Made by a program: the position numbers and the translations under genes. Of a stretch of DNA of 64,000 nt, positions 35,203 to 44,050 are shown in pieces. The notes under the pieces are model-generated. The model saw nothing but the letters and a program-made list of their open reading frames with translations. It did no database searches and was not told the DNA's origin. Within the stretch, counting starts at the first letter, position 1. Every line of letters starts with the position of its first letter. The stretch comes from Ravibacter arvi (GTDB taxonomy: Bacteria > Bacteroidota > Bacteroidia > Cytophagales > Spirosomataceae), in contig NZ_BAABEY010000021.1 in the NCBI RefSeq assembly GCF_039540405.1, positions 51,106-115,105 on the forward strand, read 5' to 3'.

Positions 35203-37533
35203 CTACGGATTGATTACCGGAGCCGCATCGCCGGCCGCGCAACAGCTGCCGTCTATGGTGACATTTACAGGTGCGGAAGGAAGCGAGTAGCATTCGCCGG
35301 TAGACAGGAAAAAGGCGTAGTAGGTGCCCGAAACGCTCACTGCCGCCGGGTCGGAAACCGGGGCGCCGGTATGAGAACTGTTATTGTACCATACCACGGA
35401 AGTCCCGGCAGGCGCCGTACCAGCAAACAGTCCGGTCAGATCTACGGAGGTAGCGGGACAAGTATTGGCAAGTGCGTTGCCGCTAAGCGCCGGGGGAGTG
35501 GAGGAAACAGTGTAAGTAACCTCATCGGCGCTGGTGCAGCCACCGAGCGGGCTGTTAATCGTCCAACGGAAACGATACACCCCCTCAACATTCATATTCG
35601 TCGCAGCCGTATTGGGGGCCGACGGGTTGGCAATGCTCGGGGTGGCTCCGGCCGGAGCCGAAACCAGCGTCCATGTGCCCGTGCCTGCACCCGGGTTATT
35701 GCCCAGGAGTGTCGTGGTCGGACATGCACCTGTCAGGTCTGAACCTGCATTCGCGTTGACCAGGTTCTCGACATGTATGGTAAAAGTGGAGGTTAGCGAG
35801 GTCCCGGAACAGGCATATTCAGCGGGGAGAAATGCACCTACGCTGCTTCCCGCCCTGGGAGCAGCCGTGATTTGAAAAACGTAATCCCCGGGAGTGGTCA
35901 GATTACCGATTGTGGTACTGGTAAGTTTGGTTGACCGCTGGTCGGAAGTCCCATAGGTAGGCGTGCCCGACCCGGCCGGCTTCGACACTACGCTAAAATT
36001 ATAGACCCCTGAAAAGTCCTGGAAATAACTGCTGTTCACCACTTCCTGGTAAACGGCGGGCAAAGGAATTTCTGCGGATATCGCGCCGGTTCCCGGGTAG
36101 CAGACACTTTGATCTGCCACCGCAACGTCAGGCCTGCCGCTATCAGAAACATGGATGTAGTAACTCTGACTGATGCCGCATGATCCGGAGAAGCTTGTGG
36201 TGATACTGAACTTATAAGTCCCTACCTGCCAGCCTCCGGAAGGGGGCGTTACCGTGGCCACCCGGTTTGCAGTTCCTGCGCCGCTAACCGAAACGCTGGG
36301 CGCACCACCCGGCGGATAGATACCCGAGGGTGTGACAACGGTGGTAACGTTTGCCGCGTTATCCAAAGCGTTGATGTCAAAATAGAATATTTCAGGCGCT
36401 GTGGATCCGACTTTAGTGCTGCAGTGGACCTCTCCGCCTGTGCCTCCCGCTCCATAGACAACCATCTGTTCAGGATGTCCCGCTACTTGAAAATTGACGG
36501 GACGCGGCGTAGTGCCGGTATACGTAAAAGCGATTTCGGGCGTGGTGTGGCTTCCGCAACTGTTCGTTACGGTTAAGGTAAAGCGGTAGAGCCCGTTCAC
36601 GCTCATCCCGTTGAAGTATACCCTCCTCGTATCATCCATGCGATTGAAACTGATGTTACCTCCTGCAGGCTGCTCAATGACATTTACGGTGACGGTGGTA
36701 CCATTTGCCACCGTACCGGCCGACCCGGTGTAACTGGTATTGAACATAGGAGAAGTCGTCAGAAGGTCTATGAAATCGTCGGTTGATCCGGCCGTACGGC
36801 ACACCGTTTTCGTGGCTGGAGGTATGATCACCGGGTTGGGTATGAACCTTACTACCGTAGTGTCTTCATAGCTGCACACGCCATCCGCCGAGGTGATTTT
36901 TAAAATAGCCCAATAGGCAGGGTCTATCTGGTGGTTCGCTTTGTTCGTGAGGGAAAATGCGGGCGTGGCCGAACTCGTGCTGCTGAACTCTGAATTGGTA
37001 GATACCGTAGTAGCATACCTGTTTCTGCTAAAAATGTTTACAGACCGCCATTGTCCGGTAAAACCCGCAGGGATAACGCCGGCCAATGTGGTGGTACCGA
37101 CGGTGGCGCAAATACCGGTAACATCAGGTCCCGCGGTAAAAGAGGCGGGCCTCGCACGGGCGGTAATGGTTACCTGGTTGGTTGCAGTTCCCGTACCGCA
37201 TGCATGGCTCAACTGAAATACATAGGCGCCATCCACCGTCATACCGGTTACGTTGGTAGTAAACTCGTTTGGAGAAACGATAGTCGGCGTAACAGGGCCT
37301 GAGATGAACGTCCATGTCGGCGTTCCGCTTCCCGCATTATTCTCAATTCCTCCTACCAGTGTGGTAGTTGACCCGCAGACAAGGGCGTTGCCGCCGGCAT
37401 TTACATTACAATCCTGGGCGTAGAGAAAAGGCGACGTCCACAATGTTAAAAATACTGCAACCAGGAAAACGCCGGCCGCTAGCCTGCCAGGAATTGTTCC
37501 CTTACCAGTTAAGTACGTAGATGGGTGTTTCAT
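35203..37533 (-). CDS. Large secreted beta-sandwich repeat protein (adhesin-like)
   Basis: The 776-residue protein starts with a signal (LAAGVFLVAVFLTLWTSPFLYAQ) and consists of repeated PKD/Ig-like modules typical of SprB-like surface proteins (for instance CGSTTTLVGGIEN; GSDLTGACPTTTLLGNNPG; GVYRFRWTI). The last module (VDLTGLFAGTAPAGTSVVWY) matches those of the next gene. It has no recognisable C-terminal sorting domain and stops at APVINP. It may associate with the downstream T9SS-sorted protein. Specific binding partners cannot be read from sequence. Confidence 0.78.
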   Translation of the reverse strand: MKHPSTYLTGKGTIPGRLAAGVFLVAVFLTLWTSPFLYAQDCNVNAGGNALVCGSTTTLVGGIENNAGSGTPTWTFISGPVTPTIVSPNEFTTNVTGMTVDGAYVFQLSHACGTGTATNQVTITARARPASFTAGPDVTGICATVGTTTLAGVIPAGFTGQWRSVNIFSRNRYATTVSTNSEFSSTSSATPAFSLTNKANHQIDPAYWAILKITSADGVCSYEDTTVVRFIPNPVIIPPATKTVCRTAGSTDDFIDLLTTSPMFNTSYTGSAGTVANGTTVTVNVIEQPAGGNISFNRMDDTRRVYFNGMSVNGLYRFTLTVTNSCGSHTTPEIAFTYTGTTPRPVNFQVAGHPEQMVVYGAGGTGGEVHCSTKVGSTAPEIFYFDINALDNAANVTTVVTPSGIYPPGGAPSVSVSGAGTANRVATVTPPSGGWQVGTYKFSITTSFSGSCGISQSYYIHVSDSGRPDVAVADQSVCYPGTGAISAEIPLPAVYQEVVNSSYFQDFSGVYNFSVVSKPAGSGTPTYGTSDQRSTKLTSTTIGNLTTPGDYVFQITAAPRAGSSVGAFLPAEYACSGTSLTSTFTIHVENLVNANAGSDLTGACPTTTLLGNNPGAGTGTWTLVSAPAGATPSIANPSAPNTAATNMNVEGVYRFRWTINSPLGGCTSADEVTYTVSSTPPALSGNALANTCPATSVDLTGLFAGTAPAGTSVVWYNNSSHTGAPVSDPAAVSVSGTYYAFFLSTGECYSLPSAPVNVTIDGSCCAAGDAAPVINP

Positions 37534-37842
37534 TCTAATGGTGATTTATGTGAAGTTGATCTAATAGTGACATTGATGATGACCGCTCCAGTCGCGATTT
37601 CGCAGACGCTACCAATATTTGCGATTCCAACTATCAAAGGAATTGGTTTTCCTGCTATGCGATGGCTGAAAATCTGATCTATTGAGGCAGAAAATCATAG
37701 CGCTGACGGTAGTTTTTTTTGTCTTTTTTTTTAAAACAAATCCTACAAGTAACTCGTATTATTTTTAAGCCCTTCCGGGTTCAATACCACACTATTGACA
37801 CGGGCATACGTAACCCGACCGGTCGTTCCGGCAACGGGCCCC

Positions 37843-37873
37843 AAAAAAAAAGAGCTCCCGGCTAAGGGAGCTC
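37843..37873 (-). terminator. Intrinsic terminator of the 499-codon T9SS gene
   Basis: On the minus strand GAGCTCCC pairs with GGGAGCTC around a 6-base loop and is followed by nine T. It lies 90 bases after the stop of the upstream leftward gene. The rest of the 430-base gap (37534-37963) shows poly-T tracts and no gene. Confidence 0.85.
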
Positions 37874-37963
37874 TCTGAAGCACAAATTCAACGCTTGTTA
37901 AATCAAAACACAGTTGGTGTTGTAACGGATATGATATTCCGGGCTATCATTAGAAATAGCATA

Positions 37964-39442
37964 TCAGTTAACCAGGAACTTTAATGACTTCTGCTCTCCG
38001 CTCTTCAACGTATATCTGATTACGTAAAGGCCCGTCTTCAGATTCCTGATGTCAACACCGCTCGACGCGTCGTACCTGTTGGCGGTCAATACCCGGCCAC
38101 CCGTCTGATTCACAATTGCCAATTCCGCAACTTCAGAACCGTCAATATTTTTGATAAAAAGGACCTCAGAGGCAGGGTTCGGAAAAACCGACACAGCCGG
38201 TTGACTTCCGGACCTGAACCTCAGGGAGACTACCGGCGAATACTCGAAAGCACCATCGCGGTCTATCATTTTGAGCCGGTAATAGTTTATTCCTTTTACC
38301 GTATTCACATCGTTAAAGCTATAATTCAAAACCGCATTACTTTCTCCACGAGCGCTTACCAAGCCGGCTTTCGTCCAGCTCTTTCCATTGAGGCTCCTCT
38401 CGACTTCGAAAGCAAGGCTGTTGATTTCAGCGGCCGTTGACCACCTTAAAACCGCATTCTGTCCTTCCGCTACTGCTGAAAAGCTCAGGAGATTAACCGG
38501 CAGGGACCCTTCTTCGTACTCGTAAACGACAAAAAGACCAACAGCTGACTGAGTAGTGACGCTCGCGTCGAAGTTTCCGCTGCCGTTGAACCCCGAAAAC
38601 CCTTCTGAGCTGAATGGTACTGAAAAAGAATTATCTCCTACGAATTCCGAGAAAAAATCTTCGTACAGGTGCTCATTTGCGCCCGAGGTGCTGTGAAGGT
38701 TGTTCAAGACAAGCTCGCTTCCCGGGCCAAGCGGAATGATATTTGGCGAATTATATGATGCCCCATGCGTCAGCTGCTCATTACTAAACGGCGTCTCCAG
38801 ATTGAAGTCAGCCGAAGTAGTGAAACGCCCGGTAACCTCGCCCGCACCTGCTGTATTTCTGATCAATACCAGCGGGTTAACAACGTGGTAGTTGATATAA
38901 AGCTTAACCGATTTTACAATACCCACACCGGTCGGCGACTTCGGCAGGCTCAGGGACTCTACTCCCCAGTTGGTCGGCGCCAATCCTTTTACCGTGCTGA
39001 ACGCCTTGGTTTCAAACTTTGACCTTAACCCAAGTGTCGACGTTTCATTGACCGGAACCCCGGAAGTGAGCGAAAATGGTTGTGTACGAGTTGAGCCCCC
39101 GGAAAATGAAGTTCCGGAAGGAACAGTTACCAGGTAAGCCTCCGTCGGGAAATAATAGCGCATACGGTAATTGGAAGCGGTTGGATGAGAAGCCACGCTT
39201 AGACTGTAACTACCGTCTGCTCCGGAAATTACCGCTGCATGAAGATCATTGGCAGTTAAACCGCCGCGTATCTCTACCAGCACACCGGGAATTCCCGCTT
39301 CGCCCGGTTCCTGGACGCCGTTGCTATTGGCATCGTCGAAAACAACACCATTAAATGTTGATGGTGTTACCTGCGCCTCGGCTGCCTGCCAGGCACATAG
39401 GAACGACACAATAAGTGTGGATCGTAAAAGTAAATTTGTCAT
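37964..39442 (-). CDS. Secreted SdrD_B-like protein with T9SS type A sorting domain
   Basis: Starting at Met 39442, which opens a signal peptide (LLLRSTLIVSFLCAWQAAEAQ), the protein of 492 residues has an SdrD_B-like module (FNGVVFDDANSNGVQEPGE, with its calcium-type Asp-rich loop), a beta-rich middle with an anchor-like motif, a fibronectin-like segment (LLSFSAVAEGQNAVLRWSTA) and a T9SS C-terminal domain (VSVFPNPASEVLFI, ending GLYVIRYTLKSG). It is likely a cell-surface adhesin. A clear promoter lies upstream and a terminator downstream, so it is its own transcription unit. Confidence 0.85.
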   Translation of the reverse strand: MTNLLLRSTLIVSFLCAWQAAEAQVTPSTFNGVVFDDANSNGVQEPGEAGIPGVLVEIRGGLTANDLHAAVISGADGSYSLSVASHPTASNYRMRYYFPTEAYLVTVPSGTSFSGGSTRTQPFSLTSGVPVNETSTLGLRSKFETKAFSTVKGLAPTNWGVESLSLPKSPTGVGIVKSVKLYINYHVVNPLVLIRNTAGAGEVTGRFTTSADFNLETPFSNEQLTHGASYNSPNIIPLGPGSELVLNNLHSTSGANEHLYEDFFSEFVGDNSFSVPFSSEGFSGFNGSGNFDASVTTQSAVGLFVVYEYEEGSLPVNLLSFSAVAEGQNAVLRWSTAAEINSLAFEVERSLNGKSWTKAGLVSARGESNAVLNYSFNDVNTVKGINYYRLKMIDRDGAFEYSPVVSLRFRSGSQPAVSVFPNPASEVLFIKNIDGSEVAELAIVNQTGGRVLTANRYDASSGVDIRNLKTGLYVIRYTLKSGEQKSLKFLVN

Positions 39443-39523
39443 GAAATTGTGAATTGGTTGCATAAAGTATAAATAGTAGTAAGTGTATAAAAACGCATGA
39501 GAACTGCGCTCATCTACACGCTA

Positions 39524-39556
39524 CAAAGATATACACACATCGACCTATTCTACAAA
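39524..39556 (-). promoter_or_regulatory. Bacteroidota-type promoter of the SdrD_B/T9SS gene
   Basis: On the minus strand TTTG (39553-39556), 21 bases and TATCTTTG (39524-39531) match the -33/-7 consensus TTTG / TAnnTTTG. Transcription would start near 39517, giving a leader of about 75 bases. Confidence 0.6.
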
Positions 39557-39559
39557 TCA

Positions 39560-40208
39560 TCCAAACATGACAATAGTCATTTTTCGATAGAAAGAAAATG
39601 CATACAACCACTTCAATTTGACTAAAAAAGCAAAATTAAGACAAAAAAGCACCTTTTCTAGACATCGCGCTCCTACAAAGGAAGACCATCAATAGAATAA
39701 TCAGAGAAAAATTACGACAATATGCCACAATAAAATCAAATACATTCTACACAATAAAGCAAACATATCCACATACAACTAGACATAGAATAATATTAAA
39801 CTAATTTCTACACGATTTTACAACATTCTACTGCCGGAGCCCACCCGGTTGATGGTGTCAGACCAGTATGAATTTTTGTAGCGTCGTTGTTAGCCGGCCT
39901 TCTCCGACAACGGCGGAAAACCGGATTGCTGCCGGACGCATCCAATCGGTGGTATTGCAAAATCAAAGTGAATGTTATTCTTTACGGGGGAAATCGACCT
40001 GAAAACAGCCGGATTGGTGTCAGGAATGGGAAAGCAGGAGGTCAAAATAAACAAAAAAGCCCCACAATTTATCTCGAAAGATGTACTGCGGGGCTCGTGA
40101 ATCTTTTTCTTAGAATCTATCTAAAATCAAGATTTAGATATGAAAGTTACAGCATAGTATTGGATATAAAAAATAAAAACACAAAAATTTACGGGAAATT
40201 TTAAAAAG
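39560..40208. other. AT-rich intergenic region without a supported gene
   Basis: From about 39560 to 39830 the sequence is very AT-rich with repeated ACAAAA/TCAAAA-type words, unlike its neighbours. The second half (39840-40050) returns to normal composition. Open frames here lack family features. The only structured signal is the hairpin at 40053-40095. Confidence 0.6.
40053..40095 (-). terminator. Orphan terminator-like hairpin
   Basis: On the minus strand AGCCCC pairs with GGGGCT, and an inner ATCT/AGAT pair supports the stem; six T follow. No annotated minus-strand gene ends here, so it may close a small RNA or belong to a lost gene. Confidence 0.45.
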
Positions 40209-40796
40209 ATGATCTATTCCCTGGCCATAATGCCCGCTCCGCCGATCGCGGAAAAAGTAAAAAACCTGAAACAGCTGCTCCGGGTAGAAATCGGAAAGAG
40301 TTACGGCAGCGCAAATGCGGATGCGCATATCTCTCTGGATAGCTTTGAAGCAGATGAGAGCCATTATCCCCTGGTTTTGGTGGAGTATCGGCGGATCCTG
40401 GCCGGGTTATCACCTTTCCCCGTTGAATTTTCAGGGTACGGTCATTTCGACGGGTACTATCCGGCTTTCTTCGTCCGGCTGAAAAAAGAATCAGAAGAGG
40501 CAGTAAAGCATCGCTATAAAATCGTCCGGGAGACCTTCGGCAAACCTATCCGGAAGCAGTACATGAGAAAATGGCAGGACGAATCGAAGGCCCCTCACAT
40601 GACAATCGGCCGCAGACTTACGCCCGAATGGATCAACCTTGCCTATTCTATCTTTCCGGAATTCGAGGCGCATTCCGAATGCACGTCGTTTGTCATCCGG
40701 CGATACAATGAGCAGAGACGGCAGTATGACGTGATCGACACCATTCCCCTGCTCGGACGGAACAGAGAGGCCGGGACACAGCTGAGCCTGGTCTAA
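40209..40796 (+). CDS. 2H phosphoesterase (2'-5' RNA ligase-like) protein
   Basis: The 195-residue protein contains two HxS/T motifs about 90 residues apart, AHISLDSF (His40) and PHMTIGR (His130), with the usual core spacing of 2H phosphoesterases such as LigT/ThpR. It probably acts on 2',3'-cyclic phosphate RNA ends or 2'-5' linkages. It is convergent with the next gene, with 5 bases between stops. Exact substrate unknown. Confidence 0.8.
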   Translation: MIYSLAIMPAPPIAEKVKNLKQLLRVEIGKSYGSANADAHISLDSFEADESHYPLVLVEYRRILAGLSPFPVEFSGYGHFDGYYPAFFVRLKKESEEAVKHRYKIVRETFGKPIRKQYMRKWQDESKAPHMTIGRRLTPEWINLAYSIFPEFEAHSECTSFVIRRYNEQRRQYDVIDTIPLLGRNREAGTQLSLV

Positions 40797-40801
40797 CCCT
40801 C

Positions 40802-41281
40802 CTAGTACACGATTCCATTCGGCAATTTGGTACCAATTCCGGTAACCACGGGCTTTTTATGCCGGAACGGGCCCCGGTGATACCTGGATTGCCCGTTGTG
40901 ATACAGCGGTATAAACCCCGATTTTACCCTGCTAACTATTTCACCGGGGACTTCTTTGTTGTCACACACAATCACAACTTTCTCAAGTGACTCCTGATCC
41001 TCAATCAGCATAACCGGGCCCTGCCAACCACTTATCCGGATGTCTTTAGTCAGATACCCAACGAATTGGAAAATCAGGACACTGTCGGTTGGAGCCAGTT
41101 TGACAGAGAAATTCCCCTGTTGGTCGGTAACAGTCCTTGCCGATGCGCCCCCCACACTCACCAGTACACCGGGAAGCGGCAACTTTCCGGAGTCGACTAC
41201 CTTTCCTTTAAAAATGGACTGCGCGTTGCCATCAAAAGCCAGGAACAGCAAAAACAGGAATACGGTGGATTTCATTTTCAT
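40802..41281 (-). CDS. Secreted carboxypeptidase-regulatory-like domain protein
   Basis: The 159-residue protein has a signal peptide (FLFLLFLAFDGNAQ) and a single CarboxypepD_reg-like domain (FKGKVVDSGKLPLPGVLVSV; LIFQFVGYLTKDI) followed by SLEKVVIVC, which resembles the segment that links this domain to the plug in SusC proteins. The chain then ends after a basic tail. It could be a stand-alone partner of a TonB system or the remnant of a SusC gene; nothing downstream restores a barrel. Confidence 0.72.
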   Translation of the reverse strand: MKMKSTVFLFLLFLAFDGNAQSIFKGKVVDSGKLPLPGVLVSVGGASARTVTDQQGNFSVKLAPTDSVLIFQFVGYLTKDIRISGWQGPVMLIEDQESLEKVVIVCDNKEVPGEIVSRVKSGFIPLYHNGQSRYHRGPFRHKKPVVTGIGTKLPNGIVY

Positions 41282-41386
41282 AATACAATAGGTTTCATTT
41301 TAACCGGATATAAAGGCTTCGAGCCATCCAGGCTGTGTTTGACCCTGGAACAGGCGCATTACTTTTATACATAGGATTATATGTCG

Positions 41387-41431
41387 CCGGTTTTTCCATA
41401 TTTTTTTTCAAACTTTTTATGGAGAAACCGG
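41387..41431. promoter_or_regulatory. Inverted repeat upstream of the ECF sigma cassette
   Basis: CCGGTTTTTCCAT (41387-41399) and ATGGAGAAACCGG (41419-41431) form a 13-bp inverted repeat with one mismatch around a 19-base T-rich loop. It lies 46 bases before the sigma start codon. It could be an operator, an attenuator or a terminator of upstream readthrough. Confidence 0.5.
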
Positions 41432-41477
41432 ACCGACCGCATCTTTAGGTTATTGATAAGTATCAACCGGGCTGAAA

Positions 41478-42047
41478 TTGAAATTTTTAAAACTGTTTAA
41501 AGGTAAAACTTCTGATGAGAAAGAGTTAATCCGGCGCTTTCGGTTGTCTGGTGATATGGAGGTATTGGGACAGATTTATCAGCCTTACATGGAAGTCCTT
41601 TTCGCGCGCTGCTATAAATTTTTCAGAACTGAGGAAGACGCCAGGGACACGGTGATGGAATTATTTGAGAAGCTAAATGTGGAGTTAAAAATTCATGAGC
41701 CTCAAAATTTTAAGGCATGGCTGTATTCGGTCGCCAGAAACCACTGCCTGATGAAATTGAGGCAACGGATGCCGATTGAAATCGGCAAATCTTTGGAAGA
41801 CCTTGAAGAAAAGGACGAAAGCGACACCGGCTATCGGGTATCGGATGTCCAGCTCGATCGATTGACCGCGTGCCTGAACAGACTGCCTGACAATCAGCGC
41901 CGGAGTATATCGCTTTTTTATCTGGAAGGAAAGTGCTACAGGGAGATCGCAGAAGTCACAGGATTTGACATCAGCAAAGTGAAAAGTTATATCCAGAATG
42001 GAAAGCGAAATTTAAAAAATTGTCTGGAAAGAAATGAAAACGCATAA
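41478..42047 (+). CDS. ECF RNA polymerase sigma factor
   Basis: The 189-residue sigma factor has region 2 (MEVLGQIYQPYMEVLFARC; EDARDTVMELFEKL) and region 4 (LDRLTACLNRLPDNQRRSIS; YREIAEVTGFDISKVKSYIQ). The TTG at 41478 is used as start because the frame has no earlier ATG and the first internal Met falls inside region 2. Its last 14 bases overlap the start of the next gene, indicating coupled translation with an anti-sigma-like protein. It is distinct from the SusC-linked sigma factors in this window. Confidence 0.88.
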   Translation: MKFLKLFKGKTSDEKELIRRFRLSGDMEVLGQIYQPYMEVLFARCYKFFRTEEDARDTVMELFEKLNVELKIHEPQNFKAWLYSVARNHCLMKLRQRMPIEIGKSLEDLEEKDESDTGYRVSDVQLDRLTACLNRLPDNQRRSISLFYLEGKCYREIAEVTGFDISKVKSYIQNGKRNLKNCLERNENA

Positions 42048-43155
42048 ACAATATGGATTCAGCGATTTTCACCGGTATCATTTCAACGAAATGACACCTG
42101 AAGAACAGTATCAATTTGAGGAAGAGATGCTTGACGATTCGTTCCTGCGCGAGGCGTACGAAGGATTCGAAATGATGCTGAATGATGGAGTAAAGCCAGG
42201 CTATTGGAAAGAAAAGCTACAACACGGGACGCCTGCAGTCAAGACCACAGTCAGAAGGAGTTGGCCCTACGTAGCGGCCGCCTTCCTGTTGATCACCGGC
42301 GGGTTTCTGATTTACCACCGCCCATTTTTTTTCCCGCTGAAACAAGAATCTGCTTTCCTGCCGGATACAATTTACCAGCCTGTAGAACCAGGGATAGTGA
42401 CTATTGACGTGACGGACTTTCACCGAGAAATTAAAACGAAAGAGACAGAGGCGAAAAAATTCAGACTTTCTACCCGCCAATACCCGCCCGCAAAATTGTA
42501 CGACGCTCCCCCGGTTGCGGCCACACAGACGGACAGCGCTTTAGACGAGATAGTAATAGTAGGATTCGGAAAGCTACCCGGAGACACCTCTACTTCTGAT
42601 GAACGGCTCGCTACCTATAACAACTCCCAGGGGGAGGTCATGGTGGCCCGGAGGAATTGGAAACAGGACCGAAAAGTAACCGTGCGAACCGATAGTGCCG
42701 CCTTGATCGAACCGAATTCCGCTCGTTTCCCGATTCCCTATCTGAAAGACGAAGCGCTTTATACAGGCAGGTTGAAAAGAAAACCCCTTGGTGAGCGGCT
42801 CGCCTCCCATCCTAGCGCCGGGACGACCCTTATAATCCGGGGAAATCGGGGCCTGGGAAGAGAAGACACGCTTTCACATGAAAGCGTAAAAACCGGATAT
42901 ACGGCATCGTATCAGGATACAATTCAGCCGAAAAAAATCTATCTGTCAGACACCGAAAGGGAGAACTGGGAACAACGCATCAGACGCGCCACCCGCAATG
43001 CGCTTATCTACGGCGAAGGCGTAAGGTTTGGAATACTATCGCTGCCCGATAGCACGGTACGTGACTTTACACATGACGAACTGGACGAGTTGAAAAGAAT
43101 TCTCATAAAAATAAAGGAAGAGCGAAAGCAAAAAAAGCCGGAAATTTCTCCTTAA
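42034..43155 (+). CDS. Membrane anti-sigma-like protein with SusC-like VVVGYG motif
   Basis: The 373-residue protein has a cytoplasmic N-terminus of about 75 residues (HFNEMTPEEQYQFEEEMLDD), one membrane segment (WPYVAAAFLLITGGFLIY, about 76-93) and a periplasmic part. Overlap with the sigma gene and topology suggest that it is the cognate anti-sigma factor, though no FecR domain is seen. Around residue 170 it reads LDEIVIVGFGK, close to the LEEVVVVGYG stretch that precedes the plug in SusC proteins. The C-terminal part ends in a basic coiled region. No better family match is recognised. Confidence 0.65.
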   Translation: MKTHKQYGFSDFHRYHFNEMTPEEQYQFEEEMLDDSFLREAYEGFEMMLNDGVKPGYWKEKLQHGTPAVKTTVRRSWPYVAAAFLLITGGFLIYHRPFFFPLKQESAFLPDTIYQPVEPGIVTIDVTDFHREIKTKETEAKKFRLSTRQYPPAKLYDAPPVAATQTDSALDEIVIVGFGKLPGDTSTSDERLATYNNSQGEVMVARRNWKQDRKVTVRTDSAALIEPNSARFPIPYLKDEALYTGRLKRKPLGERLASHPSAGTTLIIRGNRGLGREDTLSHESVKTGYTASYQDTIQPKKIYLSDTERENWEQRIRRATRNALIYGEGVRFGILSLPDSTVRDFTHDELDELKRILIKIKEERKQKKPEISP

Positions 43156-43168
43156 ACCAGACATCCCA

Positions 43169-43939
43169 ATGGTAATCCTATCCTGTCGCCCGCTCTTTCT
43201 TTTTTTCATTTTCTTTTTGCCTGCAATTTCAGCAAGCGCGCAGTTCAAAAACGGAAAATACGATCAGCACAGTTTCCTGCTTGGCCTGCTTAACGAATAC
43301 ATGGGATATCAGCGTACATTCGTTGAAGGGGGCTTTTACTATCAGAAAGTCGACATACTGCACAAAAGTGAGTTAAACCTTGCCGTTTTTCTGGATTCTT
43401 TGTTTAGCCCGCTTTACCCGGATATCACAATAGCAAACAATGGCGCCCCTATGGGTATCAAATTGTACTCGCCGGCATTGGCAGTTAAAATCGACGAATA
43501 TTACCAGTACAAGCCTGATTTTCGTCGAACCCACAGAGGCGACACCCTATTTACCGGGAAGCTTCGAGCGGAGAAACTCGAAACCAGGCGGCAAAAACTT
43601 TCGCTGCTGTTAGGCGCTTATGTTCGTTTCGCAGCGGATGAGAAACGTAAGGACATTATTGTACAAAGCCTGATGCGAGACAATCTGGTGACGCCGGAGG
43701 TATTCGCAGACGGATTTTATATCCTTTCAATGCCCAATGCCCCGGCAAAGGCTGAAATATGCACCAACTTTCTGAAGAACCTGGACTGCGAGTCCGTTCA
43801 ATACGTAGTTCGCAAAGGTTATATCCCCGGTGGACACTACATTATTTTCCGGCCTGGCCAGAATCTTAAAGAACTGATCACGGACGGAGACCAATTGAGA
43901 AAGCATATTGCTGCTATTAAAACCGACCGTGCTAAGTAG
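43169..43939 (+). CDS. Secreted protein of unknown function
   Basis: The 256-residue protein has a signal peptide (LFFIFFLPAISASAQ) and no recognised domain. It lies 13 bases after the anti-sigma-like gene and is probably the third gene of that operon. Composition is mixed alpha/beta; no membrane segment after the signal. Confidence 0.65.
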   Translation: MVILSCRPLFLFFIFFLPAISASAQFKNGKYDQHSFLLGLLNEYMGYQRTFVEGGFYYQKVDILHKSELNLAVFLDSLFSPLYPDITIANNGAPMGIKLYSPALAVKIDEYYQYKPDFRRTHRGDTLFTGKLRAEKLETRRQKLSLLLGAYVRFAADEKRKDIIVQSLMRDNLVTPEVFADGFYILSMPNAPAKAEICTNFLKNLDCESVQYVVRKGYIPGGHYIIFRPGQNLKELITDGDQLRKHIAAIKTDRAK

Positions 43940-44050
43940 TCACCCAACACCGGCCTCTCCCATTGGCTCTTTACCGGCACAGGGGCACACAGAAAGGGGA
44001 GCTAACCTCTATGTTTTTTTGTTCGCACGCTGCCATTAGCCTCTGCGTGA

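Noticed and set aside
39887..40204. A 105-codon frame in the AT-rich gap
   Set aside because: It has no start signal or family feature and runs through the hairpin at 40053-40095.
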